The notes below the pieces were generated by a model. That model was not told the DNA's origin. It worked only from the letters and a program-made list of their open reading frames with translations, and ran no database searches. A stretch of 64,000 nt of DNA from Neobacillus terrae (lineage in GTDB: Bacteria > Bacillota > Bacilli > Bacillales > Cytobacillaceae), in assembly GCF_011393025.1 (NCBI RefSeq), contig NZ_JAAOEO010000021.1, forward strand, positions 16,145 through 80,144. Reading direction: 5' to 3'. This document shows positions 26,338 to 34,765 of this stretch, in pieces (positions within the stretch are counted from its first letter, which is position 1; each line of letters opens with the position of its first letter). The translations under genes and the position numbers were made by a program.

Positions 26338-26486
26338 CTGAATTCCTCCTATAAATGGGATATATCGAGGTTTATTAAGGTTACAGGAATACTTCTTGAA
26401 CCTCTGACAGTGATACGGTACTCATTCCCTTAGTAGTATGAAATAAACAAAGGATTTTTATGAGAATCTGTTTTCACAAAAGGCAA

Positions 26487-26684
26487 AACAAAAAACCTTC
26501 CCAGTTTGAGGAAAGGTTTAATAGCAGAATGTTCCGCGCCTTTCACTCTTATCGTTCAAGGTCAAAGCCTTGCGTCAGATTAGCACCTTCGCTATGTAAA
26601 AAAGCCAAATTAGGGCTTTCATTTTGTATAGCAGGTTGCTGGGTTTCATAGGGCCTGTCCCTCCACCAGCTCGGGATAAGAGAG
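26487..26684 (-). promoter_or_regulatory. SAM-I (S-box) riboswitch with terminator
   Basis: On the minus strand: CTCTTATCCCGAGCTGGTGG, AGGGACAGGCCCTATGAAACCC, AGCAACCT, then the P3/P4 stems and the closing AACGATAAGAG, all S-box signatures. The expression platform ends in AAACCTTTCC paired with GGGAAGGTTT plus TTTTGTTTT (26487-26519). SAM binding should favour the terminator and lower metK expression. Confidence 0.96.
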
Positions 26685-26701
26685 TATCCGTTCAATGAAC
26701 A

Positions 26702-26730
26702 ATCATAACGTTGATGTCGAAGACTGTCAA
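26702..26730 (-). promoter_or_regulatory. Consensus SigA promoter of metK
   Basis: -35 TTGACA (26725-26730) and -10 TATGAT (26702-26707), spaced by exactly 17 nt, about 18 nt upstream of the riboswitch. Confidence 0.85.
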
Positions 26731-26762
26731 TATTTTTCTCTTGATTTTTTTAAAGCCAAAAA

Positions 26763-27137
26763 TCAGATTGAACAGCTGCCATCCTTACAGTTTTTTCTAA
26801 GAAATCTATAGCGGTTTTTGGCCGTCCACCGATAAGCAGGGACCCCTATTCTATCCATAAAGGGGAAGTAAAGAATCATACCTGGCAAAAAAGTAAGCGG
26901 AAAATGGATCATTAATTTTCTGACTGCATAAAAACCTTTTAAAACCCTTCCTGACGGCAGCAATAAATGCATTTCCTTTCTCAGGTCAGCACTCTTAAAT
27001 TGTTTTTCTCCACCTGGGTTTTCATATTCCTGCAGGGATGTCCATTGTACTTTATTGAGCCAGTCAAGCTTTTCAAACCATTTTTTGGTCTCCTGGCATA
27101 AGGAACACTTTGCATCATATAAAGGAATCATTTTCAT
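26763..27137 (-). CDS. DCC family thiol-disulfide oxidoreductase-like protein
   Basis: A 124-aa DUF393 protein with the thioredoxin-like start MKMIPLYDAKCSLCQETKKWF: two cysteines as CxxC near residues 10-13 (DCC-type box with D at residue 8). The C-terminal part has a hydrophobic stretch (FPLTFLPGMILYFPFMDRIG). It resembles YuxK proteins of unknown redox partner. I start at the ATG with GGAGGGGG 7 nt upstream; a longer frame to 27188 runs through that site. It lies upstream of the metK promoter on the same strand. Not a known B. subtilis neighbour of metK. Confidence 0.8.
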   Translation of the reverse strand: MKMIPLYDAKCSLCQETKKWFEKLDWLNKVQWTSLQEYENPGGEKQFKSADLRKEMHLLLPSGRVLKGFYAVRKLMIHFPLTFLPGMILYFPFMDRIGVPAYRWTAKNRYRFLRKNCKDGSCSI

Positions 27138-27298
27138 TAAAAAACCCCCTCCTTTTTTTCGCAGTTCCATTTGTGAATATTTTAACAAACTTTCTGTTTA
27201 TAGGATAATTTTTTGACCGGGGATGAATATAGTAGATTAATCATAATTCATATAATGATCATTAATGTTTTGATATTAGTATAGATTAATGGAGTAAA

Positions 27299-27309
27299 TG
27301 TGTTATACT
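27299..27309 (+). promoter_or_regulatory. CcpN-type operator overlapping the pckA -10 region
   Basis: TGTGTTATACT matches the B. subtilis CcpN consensus (TRTGHYATAYW, recalled) at every position, and contains TATACT, a -10 hexamer, 100 nt before pckA. In B. subtilis CcpN represses pckA and gapB during glycolytic growth, so the same control is expected here. Confidence 0.65.
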
Positions 27310-27410
27310 ATTTAAGAGATATTTAAAAATTATAAATATAGGACCAAGATGTATTTACCCTTTAAAAATTCATTTAGTCCATAAAAACGGTAAAGGAAGG
27401 TATTCTTTGT

Positions 27411-28994
27411 ATGAATTCTGTTCACATTCCCGATCAATTAGCTCAATTGCTGGCCGAAGATCATGTTCAAATCCAGTTATCGGTGCCACAGCTTGTGGAA
27501 AAAGTATTAAACAGAAATGAAGGACTGTTGACTTCCACTGGAGCTGTCCGTGTTTCTACCGGGAAGTACACCGGACGTTCTCCGAAAGATAAATATATTG
27601 TAGAGGAAGCCTCCGTAAAAGATAAAATTGACTGGGAATCAAACCAGGCTATTTCGGAGGAAACCTTTGCTAAATTATATAATAAAGTTCTTACATTTTT
27701 GAAGGAAAAGGATGAGGTATTCGTATTTAAAGGCTTTGCTGGTGCAGATAAGAAATCACAGCTCCCTATTCAGGTTATAAATGAGTACGCTTGGCATAAT
27801 CTGTTTGTGCATCAGTTATTTATCCGTCCAAAAGAAGAGGATTTGCTTGAACACCACCCAGAGTTTACTGTTATTTCAGCCCCTAACTTCAAGGCTGACC
27901 CTTCAGTAGACGGCACGAGCTCTGAAACCTTCATTATTATTTCTTTTGAAAAGAAAACGGTTTTGATTGGCGGAACAGAGTATGCGGGTGAAATGAAAAA
28001 ATCAATATTTTCTGTTATGAATTATCTTTTACCAGAAAACAATATTCTTTCCATGCACTGTTCCTCCAACGTAGGCCTTGAAGGTGATGTTGCCCTGTTC
28101 TTCGGTCTTTCAGGTACAGGAAAAACTACCCTTTCTGCAGATCCAAACCGCCGACTGATCGGGGATGATGAGCATGGCTGGTCCCCTAACGGAGTGTTCA
28201 ATATTGAAGGCGGATGCTATGCAAAATGTATCAATCTTACACGTGAAAAAGAGCCACAAATTTTTGATGCCATCCGTTTTGGGGCTGTTCTTGAGAATGT
28301 AGTTGTAAACAGCGAATCCCGGGCAGCGGATTATGATGACGGAACTCTTACAGAAAATACACGTGCAGCCTATCCTATTCAGGCAATTGATAATATAGTT
28401 GATCCAAGCATTGCAGGCCATCCGAATACTATAGTATTTTTAACTGCAGATGCATTTGGAGTGCTTCCTCCAATTGCAAAGTTAACAAAGGAACAAGCGA
28501 TGTACCACTTCCTGAGTGGCTATACATCTAAGCTTGCTGGAACAGAGCGCGGAATTACTTCACCGCAGGCAACCTTCTCAACCTGCTTTGGTGCACCATT
28601 CCTACCGCTTCCTGCAACACAGTATGCTGAAATGCTTGGCGAGAAAATCCTTGAGCATAATTCTAATGTATTTTTGGTCAATACTGGATGGACTGGCGGA
28701 GAATATGGAACAGGCAGCCGGATGAAGCTATCTTACACTAGGGCAATGGTTCAAGCTGCTCTTGAGGGAGAGCTTAATAATGTTGAAACTGTGAAGGATG
28801 AAATCTTTGGTCTCCATGTTCCATTACATGTTGCAGGTGTGCCAGATGAGGTCCTGCAGCCACAAAAAACCTGGTCTGACCCGAGCGCTTACGAATTAAA
28901 AGCAAAAGAGCTAGCTGCAAAATTCCGAGAAAACTTTAAAAAGTTCTCAAACGTTACAGATGATATAGCTAAAAAAGGCGGTCCCGTATTATAA
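27411..28994 (+). CDS. pckA: Phosphoenolpyruvate carboxykinase (ATP)
   Basis: The first committed gluconeogenic enzyme: oxaloacetate plus ATP to PEP, CO2 and ADP. 527 aa. The PEPCK-specific nucleotide site is FFGLSGTGKTTLSADPNRRLIGDDEHGW near residue 228, preceded by the substrate/metal region (SNVGLEGDVALF); RGITSPQATFSTCFGAPF near residue 380 is also conserved, and the N-terminal TGRSPKDKYIV is present. AAAGGAAGG before the ATG. A CcpN-like operator overlaps its promoter and a GC-rich terminator follows, so it is monocistronic. Confidence 0.96.
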   Translation: MNSVHIPDQLAQLLAEDHVQIQLSVPQLVEKVLNRNEGLLTSTGAVRVSTGKYTGRSPKDKYIVEEASVKDKIDWESNQAISEETFAKLYNKVLTFLKEKDEVFVFKGFAGADKKSQLPIQVINEYAWHNLFVHQLFIRPKEEDLLEHHPEFTVISAPNFKADPSVDGTSSETFIIISFEKKTVLIGGTEYAGEMKKSIFSVMNYLLPENNILSMHCSSNVGLEGDVALFFGLSGTGKTTLSADPNRRLIGDDEHGWSPNGVFNIEGGCYAKCINLTREKEPQIFDAIRFGAVLENVVVNSESRAADYDDGTLTENTRAAYPIQAIDNIVDPSIAGHPNTIVFLTADAFGVLPPIAKLTKEQAMYHFLSGYTSKLAGTERGITSPQATFSTCFGAPFLPLPATQYAEMLGEKILEHNSNVFLVNTGWTGGEYGTGSRMKLSYTRAMVQAALEGELNNVETVKDEIFGLHVPLHVAGVPDEVLQPQKTWSDPSAYELKAKELAAKFRENFKKFSNVTDDIAKKGGPVL

Positions 28995-29002
28995 ATATAA
29001 CG

Positions 29003-29046
29003 AAAATGACCCGTCCGGTTTAGTTCCGGCGGGTCATTTTCATTTT
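29003..29046 (+). terminator. Terminator of pckA
   Basis: AAAATGACCCGTCCGG (29003-29018) pairs with 29025-29040 with one G-U or mismatch, then CATTTTTT. Both arms carry A/T ends, so it can also work for the minus-strand anti-sigma gene. Confidence 0.88.
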
Positions 29047-29050
29047 TTCC

Positions 29051-29085
29051 TTTTCTATTTTCTATTTTCTATTTTCTATTTTCTA
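29051..29085. repeat. 7-bp microsatellite, five perfect TTTTCTA units
   Basis: Five exact tandem copies of TTTTCTA. On the minus strand the units read TAGAAAA, so the array supplies the stop codon (TAG at 29078-29076) and last residues of the anti-sigma gene. Confidence 0.9.
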
Positions 29086-30044
29086 TCCCCCAGCTTATGG
29101 ATAACTAGTAGATTGGATTGTTTTAAGGCAGAAATTCTCCAATTCCCGCTTCTTTCAAAAATGAGGTTACCTTCGTATAATGAAATCTTTTTGCCGTCTG
29201 TTTTTATATAGTCATCAATTTTAACAAAAGGAAAATTTGACGGAGAAGCACCTGTTTCCGGGTTAAACAATTCAACATTTATTTTATTTGGAAGATTCTC
29301 CCCCTCCACTTCAAGCAGAACATCCTTAAACTCACCTGCCTGGACATCCTGGGTAGATAACATAAGAGTGGAACTGCCAATTTTAACATATGGCTCCTTA
29401 ACTTCAATAGAAAACTCACCAATATTTTTACCATCAATTTTAAAAGCAAGATTCCATATACCAGCTTTAGAAAATGGTTTAAATCCAGTAATCCCATGAG
29501 CATCTGAACCGTAAATCCCGGCAGTTAGAGGAACGGATGCCAGCTGTTCTGTTAACCCTGATTTTACGTGGGTACCCTCAATTAACAAATTTCCCTTGTG
29601 TACTTTCTTATTTTTATTCCAGAGAAGCACCATTATTTTGGCCACTGACCTGTCATCCTCGGCAATCCATTCCTTCGGTCCACTAATCCCAATTTTATTT
29701 GGGATTCCCACTAAATTCCCAGAGATATTATTTTTACCGTCCTTATTTTCTACTGCTGAAAATGTGATAGCATTGGGAACCTTTTCTCTTGAAGCAGTAT
29801 TTGATGACTGGTGGGTTTTTTGGTCATTTTTGGTTGTACTTAAATAAAGAATAGGAACCATTATTAAAATTAAAACCACTGCAGCAGCTGCCCTAAATCT
29901 TTGAAAATTATATTGTCTCTTGGGTTTTTGAGTTTTAAACGATCTGATCATTTCCACTGTCCGTCCTTTTTGTTCACTGCTTAATTCATGTTTTGGGAAA
30001 TCCTTTAAGCGTTCAAGCATTTGATTATCCGATAGATTGACCAA
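29076..30044 (-). CDS. Putative anti-sigma factor, membrane-anchored
   Basis: A 322-aa protein encoded right behind an ECF sigma factor and overlapping it by 20 nt. Residues 1-50 are cytoplasmic with amphipathic helices (LSDNQMLERLKDF, SSEQKGRTVEMIRSF), one transmembrane helix lies at about 52-72 (AAAAVVLILIMVPILYLS), and the remaining 245 residues are extracytoplasmic, rich in beta strands (GIPNKIGISGPKEW, FKIDGKNIGEFSIEV). I place the start at TTG 30044 because AAGGGGAG sits 8 nt upstream; no zinc-binding HxxxCxxC motif is seen. Role inferred from position and topology. Confidence 0.7.
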   Translation of the reverse strand: MVNLSDNQMLERLKDFPKHELSSEQKGRTVEMIRSFKTQKPKRQYNFQRFRAAAAVVLILIMVPILYLSTTKNDQKTHQSSNTASREKVPNAITFSAVENKDGKNNISGNLVGIPNKIGISGPKEWIAEDDRSVAKIMVLLWNKNKKVHKGNLLIEGTHVKSGLTEQLASVPLTAGIYGSDAHGITGFKPFSKAGIWNLAFKIDGKNIGEFSIEVKEPYVKIGSSTLMLSTQDVQAGEFKDVLLEVEGENLPNKINVELFNPETGASPSNFPFVKIDDYIKTDGKKISLYEGNLIFERSGNWRISALKQSNLLVIHKLGDRK

Positions 30045-30549
30045 ACTCTTCACTCCCCTTAAGATTCTCATTTAGCTTTTTACAGGCACGAAAAAAAGTG
30101 ACATTGACCTTGTTTGCAGTCCATCCAAGCACCTCGGCAGTTTCTTCAGATGATAGCTCTGCAATGCCCCTTAGCAAAACGACATCACGATAGTTAGGTT
30201 TCAGCTGGTTGATAGATTTATACAGCTCCGCCAAATCGTTTTTCCACAAAATGCTATCCTCTGTTCTTGGCTGAATTCTCATTTCCGGCTGTTCAAGAAG
30301 TCTTGTTTTAATTTTTTGCAGAATACCCTTTTTCCTGAATGAATCCGCAGCAGTATTTCTTGCTATGGAAATAAGCCAGGTTTTATGATTCGAATTGTGC
30401 CTGAAATGATTAAATCCTTTAAAGGCCCGTAAAAAGGTTTCCTGTACCATATCTTCTACATCCCTGCTGCCTGTATAGTAGACTAAATAATTAGTAATAT
30501 CTTTTTCGTACTTGTAAAACCATTGCTCGATTTGCTCTGAAGCTTCCAT
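30025..30549 (-). CDS. ECF-subfamily RNA polymerase sigma factor
   Basis: A 174-aa sigma-70 family protein with only regions 2 and 4. Region 2 is at residues 10-75 with DVEDMVQETFLRAFKGF and the promoter-melting segment NHKTWLISIARNTAADSFRKK; region 4 (residues 115-165) has YRDVVLLRGIAELSSEETAEVLGWTANKVNVTFFRACKKL, the HTH that reads the -35. The start ATG has GGGGGGAGAG upstream. It is cotranscribed with the downstream anti-sigma candidate. It is inserted between pckA and ytmB, which are close neighbours in B. subtilis, so it looks lineage specific. Confidence 0.9.
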   Translation of the reverse strand: MEASEQIEQWFYKYEKDITNYLVYYTGSRDVEDMVQETFLRAFKGFNHFRHNSNHKTWLISIARNTAADSFRKKGILQKIKTRLLEQPEMRIQPRTEDSILWKNDLAELYKSINQLKPNYRDVVLLRGIAELSSEETAEVLGWTANKVNVTFFRACKKLNENLKGSEEFGQSIG

Positions 30550-30594
30550 TAGCTCTCCCCCCGCATTAGGCCCTCGGAACTATTTGTTTAACCA

Positions 30595-30623
30595 TTAGAC
30601 GTTAAATAGCGTACTGCATTACA
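30595..30623 (-). promoter_or_regulatory. Candidate ECF-type promoter in front of the sigma gene
   Basis: -35 TGTAAT (30618-30623) and -10 CGTCTAA (30595-30601), 16 nt apart, 46 nt upstream of the sigma start. TGTAAC/TGAAAC with CGTC is the pattern of Bacillus ECF sigma promoters, so this may be autoregulatory. One base departs from the commonest -35. Confidence 0.5.
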
Positions 30624-30635
30624 CTTTTTACAAAA

Positions 30636-30665
30636 TAAAAAAGCAGGAAAAATATATCCTGCTCA
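30636..30665 (-). terminator. Terminator of ytmB
   Basis: AGCAGGA and TCCTGCT pair around an AT-rich loop; on the minus strand TTTTTTATTTT follows. It insulates the sigma operon from ytmB. Confidence 0.8.
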
Positions 30666-30905
30666 GTTCGTTGAATTTAATGAAACTAATTGATAGGTAA
30701 CTACCGTAGTGTTTCCCTGCCATTCCACTTTTCGGATAACCCCTACTCCGCTTGATTCACTTTCAATCGCCCTTTTGACCTCGATAGGTATATCAATTGG
30801 GTAAAGCCTGTAGCCTTCTTTTTCGAGGGAAAATAAGTTTTCTTCAATTCTTTTTTCCCTTCCCTTTGTCACAATCATGGTATTTAATTCAAGAGGCATT
30901 CCCAT
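30663..30905 (-). CDS. ytmB: DUF2584 family protein YtmB
   Basis: An 80-aa small cytosolic protein, MGMPLELNTMIVTKGREKRIEENLFSLEKEGYRLYPIDIPIEV.., with an alternating beta/alpha pattern and no cysteine or metal motif. It matches B. subtilis YtmB in length, start and position next to ytmA; function unknown. GGGGAG lies 9 nt upstream. It follows ytmA by 60 nt on the same strand. Confidence 0.85.
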   Translation of the reverse strand: MGMPLELNTMIVTKGREKRIEENLFSLEKEGYRLYPIDIPIEVKRAIESESSGVGVIRKVEWQGNTTVVTYQLVSLNSTN

Positions 30906-30966
30906 GCATTATCGCTCCCCGCTTAATAATTACTCTTATGCCGGTAAGTTTAAAGTTAATTTTATT

Positions 30967-31758
30967 TTAGCATTTTTTCGTGTGCGATTTCATCCACAAC
31001 GTTAAATCACGTACAACTTTTCTATTTATAGCAGGAGGAAAATAATGGGTAAAGCCCTCGAAATACCAGCTATTTACTTTTTTATTTAATTCCTTAAGCC
31101 GCTTTTCCAGACGGTAAGAATGTTCAGCCGACACATTCATATCTTTCGCCCCGTGGATAATCAGTACCGGAGGCTCGAGCTTGTCCAATTGATAAAGAGG
31201 AGTACGAAATTTATAACGTTCAGGATATTTTCCTGGAGTACCGCCTATCACCCTCTTCATCATCCTTCGCAAATCTTCTCTTTCGTAATATGTGAGCTCC
31301 ATATCACTGACCCCTCCCCAGGTAACGACCGAAGCTGCCTCCGAAAATTGTATTCCTGTCATTAATGCCATAACTCCGCCCCGTGAAAATCCAAAGATAT
31401 GAATTTTTTCTATTCCCGGCCATTCCTGCAGCATTAAAAATGCAGAGAAAGCATCTTCCCTGTCATCCCCCGCAAAATCCTCATTACCTTCTCCTCCCTG
31501 GTTTCCACGATAAAAGGGAGCAAAAACGGTAAATCCTTCTGAAGCGAACTGGGCAATCCGGGAAGGCCTTACCTTTCCTACGCCTTTAATCCCTCCTCTC
31601 AGATACAGAAAGCCATCCCTGCTGCCTCCTTTTGGTTCAGCTAGCATTCCTTTTACCCTAAGGCCATTGGAATAGTATGTAATAATCCGGAGATTAATTC
31701 GAGGATTAGGCGAAGGAAAACGATAAATTGCTATTATGGATCCATTCTTCTTTTCCAA
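30967..31758 (-). CDS. ytmA: Prolyl-oligopeptidase-type serine hydrolase YtmA
   Basis: A 263-aa alpha/beta hydrolase. The nucleophile elbow is GFSRGGVMAL near residue 128, with the acid in IHGAKDMNV near residue 208 and the histidine in GFTHYFPP near residue 240; RGGIKGVGK near residue 55 forms the oxyanion region. No N-terminal propeller is present, so it is a short-form member; the natural ester or peptide substrate is unknown. The start is TTG (31758) with GGAGG 7 nt upstream. Probably cotranscribed with ytmB. Confidence 0.88.
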   Translation of the reverse strand: MEKKNGSIIAIYRFPSPNPRINLRIITYYSNGLRVKGMLAEPKGGSRDGFLYLRGGIKGVGKVRPSRIAQFASEGFTVFAPFYRGNQGGEGNEDFAGDDREDAFSAFLMLQEWPGIEKIHIFGFSRGGVMALMTGIQFSEAASVVTWGGVSDMELTYYEREDLRRMMKRVIGGTPGKYPERYKFRTPLYQLDKLEPPVLIIHGAKDMNVSAEHSYRLEKRLKELNKKVNSWYFEGFTHYFPPAINRKVVRDLTLWMKSHTKKC

Positions 31759-32132
31759 ATAACCGCCTCCAAACTTTAGATCTTAAATTTTGAACGATTG
31801 CTGATTTATAGTAACAGGTACACAAGCAATATTGAACATGTTTACATCAAATAAAGAAAAGCCCTTGGTTTTTTGAAGGACTCCAAACGACCATCCCACT
31901 TTTCCTTATCAAGGGTTTGCTCAGATAAGCCACAGATATAATTGCAAAGAGATTCCGTTCAGCCCATCCATATCCTGCATGCTGTCTACCCAAAAAATAA
32001 TGAACACGGTGTTCTCAAGCAGTTACTTCGGTACCGCTTTCTGATAGGCATTCACACATTTTTATCTATTTCATACGATATTCTAGGCGAAAAATGGAGC
32101 CCAGATTTATCTTTATAAAGGAGGTACAAAGC
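31759..32132. other. 374-nt divergent intergenic region, ytmA / ytlA
   Basis: Contains both promoters and a spaced CCCTTG/CAAGGG pair (about 31863 and 31909). I see no riboswitch; in particular no thi-box elements, although the ytlACD proteins resemble thiamine-precursor or taurine transporters. No convincing small gene. Confidence 0.4.
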
Positions 32133-33143
32133 ATGAAGAAATGGCTAAAATTCAGTTTTTCCCTTTTACTGATTTGTATTCTTATTTTCCCTTTGGCAGC
32201 GTGCAGCGATGGTAAGAAGGAAGTAAAGAAACTAGAAAAGGTAAGAGTGGCAGAAGTTACTCGTTCCATATTTTACGCGCCAGAGTACGTTGCTCTTGAG
32301 AAAGGTTTTTTCAAGAATGAGGGCCTTGATGTTAAGTTAACCACCACATGGGGCGGTGACAAAACGATGACTGCCTTGCTCTCCGGCGGGACTGATATAG
32401 CCCTGGTAGGTTCTGAGACTTCAATTTACGTATACGCGCAAGGCTCTAATGATCCAGTGATTAACTTTGCACAGCTGACACAAACAGACGGCACCTTCCT
32501 AGTTTCCAGAAAGAAAGTTGACAATTTTTCTTGGGATCAATTAAAGGGAACCACTTTCCTTGGCCAGCGGAAAGGCGGCATGCCGCAAATGGTTGGTGAG
32601 TTTGTGCTAAAAAAACATGGTATTGATCCAAAAGCGGATCTAAACCTTATTCAAAATATCGACTTTGCCAATATAGCAAATGCCTTCGCATCAGGTACAG
32701 GTGACTATGTTCAATTATTTGAACCAACTGCAAGTATTTTTGAGAAGGAAGGAAAAGGACATATTGTAGCTTCCTTCGGAACAGAATCCGGTCATGTTCC
32801 ATATACCACTTTTATGGCCAAACAAAGCTATATGAAAAAAAATAAAGCTAATCTTGAAAAGTTTACTCGTGCAGTCTACAAAGCACAGCAGTGGGTGAAA
32901 TCACATAGTGCAGAAGAAATCGCCAAAGCAATCCAGCCTTATTTCACGGATACTGACATGTCCATCATTACTACAGTTGTAGACCGGTACAAGAGCCAGG
33001 GAACCTATGCAACCGATCCAATCCTCGACAATGAAGAATGGAATAACCTGCAAAATATTATGAAAGAAGCAGGAGAGCTTCCTAAGGAAATTAGCCATAA
33101 AACACTTGTGAACACTGCTATCGCGGAAAAAGTAAAAAAATAA
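32133..33143 (+). CDS. ytlA: ABC transporter substrate-binding lipoprotein, NitT/TauT type (YtlA)
   Basis: A 336-aa exported lipoprotein: signal peptide MKKWLKFSFSLLLICILIF with lipobox LAAC (Cys near residue 23). The mature part is of the NMT1/SsuA-like family, with VRVAEVTRSIFYAPEYVALEKGFF near residue 40 and AYGGTDIALVGSETSIY-like segment near residue 85 (SGGTDIALVGSE). Substrates of this family include nitrate, taurine, sulfonates and thiamine pyrimidine; which one applies is not known. I use the ATG at 32133 with AAAGGAGG 7 nt upstream. First gene of a three-gene operon. Confidence 0.9.
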   Translation: MKKWLKFSFSLLLICILIFPLAACSDGKKEVKKLEKVRVAEVTRSIFYAPEYVALEKGFFKNEGLDVKLTTTWGGDKTMTALLSGGTDIALVGSETSIYVYAQGSNDPVINFAQLTQTDGTFLVSRKKVDNFSWDQLKGTTFLGQRKGGMPQMVGEFVLKKHGIDPKADLNLIQNIDFANIANAFASGTGDYVQLFEPTASIFEKEGKGHIVASFGTESGHVPYTTFMAKQSYMKKNKANLEKFTRAVYKAQQWVKSHSAEEIAKAIQPYFTDTDMSIITTVVDRYKSQGTYATDPILDNEEWNNLQNIMKEAGELPKEISHKTLVNTAIAEKVKK

Positions 33144-33163
33144 ATTATCGAGGAGGCCGTTTC

Positions 33164-33946
33164 ATGAGCTTCTTAGAGATCGATCAAATTCATCACACCT
33201 ACTTTTCCAAATCCTCTGCTACTACGGCCCTCTCCGACATTTCGCTTGAGGTAGGGGAAGGAGAATTTATCTCCTTCCTTGGTCCAAGCGGATGCGGAAA
33301 AACGACACTCTTGTCTATAATAGCCGGACTCATTGAACCAACAAGCGGCAATGTTCTGCTTGAGGGCCATCCAGTCTCTCCTTCAGACAGACAAATCGGC
33401 TATATGCTTCAACAGGATTATTTATTTCCTTGGAAGACAATTGAAGAAAATATTTTATTGGGATTAAAACTATCTAACAAGTTAAATTCCAGCAGTAAAG
33501 CTGCAGCTCTCAGCCTTCTTTCCCAAATGGGGCTACCAGAGGTTCGAAACCAGTTTCCTAAACAGATGTCAGGAGGTATGCGGCAGCGGGTTGCCCTGGT
33601 AAGGACTCTCGCAACTGAACCCAAGCTTCTTATGCTAGATGAACCTTTTTCTGCTCTGGATTATCAGACTAAGCTTAGACTCGAAGATTTAGTTTCCAGC
33701 ACATTAAAGTCATTTGGAAAAACCGCAATACTGGTTACACATGATATTGGGGAAGCCATTTCAATGAGTGATCGGGTATATCTATTTTCACCAAGCCCAG
33801 GAAGGATTCATAGAACTTTTGACATTCCTGAGGAGCTAAGAAAGCTTACGCCATTTAAAGCAAGAAACAATGAAACTTACCAAAAAATATTTCAAACAAT
33901 ATGGAAGGAGCTTGAGTCTCTTGAGCCAGGAAAAACTGAACATTAA
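33164..33946 (+). CDS. ytlC: ABC transporter ATP-binding protein (YtlC)
   Basis: A 260-aa nucleotide-binding subunit of the NitT/TauT importer. Walker A is GPSGCGKTT near residue 41, Q-loop MLQQDYLFPW near 84, ABC signature MSGGMRQR near 131, Walker B LLMLDEPFSALD near 151, and the H-loop VTHD near 186. GAGGAGG precedes the ATG, 20 nt after ytlA. Its 3' end overlaps the start of ytlD, so translation is likely coupled. Confidence 0.93.
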   Translation: MSFLEIDQIHHTYFSKSSATTALSDISLEVGEGEFISFLGPSGCGKTTLLSIIAGLIEPTSGNVLLEGHPVSPSDRQIGYMLQQDYLFPWKTIEENILLGLKLSNKLNSSSKAAALSLLSQMGLPEVRNQFPKQMSGGMRQRVALVRTLATEPKLLMLDEPFSALDYQTKLRLEDLVSSTLKSFGKTAILVTHDIGEAISMSDRVYLFSPSPGRIHRTFDIPEELRKLTPFKARNNETYQKIFQTIWKELESLEPGKTEH

Positions 33947-34727
33947 ACTCCTCCATGAAAAGTTTATTCATTCTCAAATAATCGAAAAACGCTGGGTTAG
34001 GTTTTCCCAGTTCCTAATTTTCCTTTTTTTCTTTGGTGGCTGGGAAGTAACCAGTTCAAAACAATGGGTGGATCCGCTTATTTTCAGCTCCCCTTCTAAA
34101 ATAGGACTTTTATTAATTGATAAAATCCATGATGGCACTTTAGTAACAAACCTAGGAGTTACCTTAACAGAAACAGTACTGGGCTTTATTCTCGGTACAC
34201 TACTGGGAACTATTTTGGCAGCTATTCTCTGGTGGTCCCCTATTTTATCAAAGGTACTCGATCCCTATCTGGTTATTTTAAATGCCATGCCTAAGGTGGC
34301 TCTCGGACCTATTCTAATTGTGGCCCTTGGTCCTGGATTTACCTCTATTATTTCAATGGGCGCTATTATTTCGGTTATTATTACAGCCATCGTCGTTTAC
34401 ACTTCCTTTAGGGAAGTAGATCCTAATTACATTAAAGTTCTTCAGACTTTTGGTGCCAGCCGAACGCAGTGCTTCAAGGAAGCGATCCTTCCTGCCAGTT
34501 TTCCCACTATTATCTCAACATTAAAAGTAAATGTGGGATTATCCTGGGTTGGGGTTATAGTAGGTGAATTCCTTGTTTCCTCTAAAGGGCTTGGCTATAT
34601 GATCATATATGGATTCCAGGTATTTAATTTCACACTTGTTTTGTTATCATTACTGGTCATAGCTGTTTTTGCTACCATTATGTATCAAGTTGTTGCTTAT
34701 ATCGAGAAAAAACTTTTAAAAGAATAA
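33921..34727 (+). CDS. ytlD: ABC transporter permease (YtlD)
   Basis: The membrane subunit of the importer, with six hydrophobic segments and the binding-protein-dependent permease loop VLQTFGASRTQCFKEAILPASFPTI, including the EAA-type motif, near residue 180. The start is uncertain: I use TTG 33921 with AAGGAG 10 nt upstream, giving 268 aa, close to the size I recall for B. subtilis YtlD; an ATG at 33870 gives 285 aa but overlaps ytlC by 77 nt and lacks a good site. A hairpin terminator follows. Confidence 0.88.
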   Translation: MSQEKLNIKLLHEKFIHSQIIEKRWVRFSQFLIFLFFFGGWEVTSSKQWVDPLIFSSPSKIGLLLIDKIHDGTLVTNLGVTLTETVLGFILGTLLGTILAAILWWSPILSKVLDPYLVILNAMPKVALGPILIVALGPGFTSIISMGAIISVIITAIVVYTSFREVDPNYIKVLQTFGASRTQCFKEAILPASFPTIISTLKVNVGLSWVGVIVGEFLVSSKGLGYMIIYGFQVFNFTLVLLSLLVIAVFATIMYQVVAYIEKKLLKE

Positions 34728-34733
34728 AGGCGT

Positions 34734-34758
34734 AAAGCACTGGAATTACAGTGCTTTT
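34734..34758 (+). terminator. Terminator of the ytlACD operon
   Basis: AAAGCACTG (34734-34742) pairs with CAGTGCTTT (34749-34757) and is followed by TATGCTTTT, a short T-run. It starts 6 nt after the ytlD stop. Confidence 0.75.
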
Positions 34759-34765
34759 ATGCTTT

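Noticed and set aside
31759..32132. TPP riboswitch upstream of ytlA
   Set aside because: ytlACD resembles thiamine-precursor transporters, but no CTGAGA or thi-box core is present.
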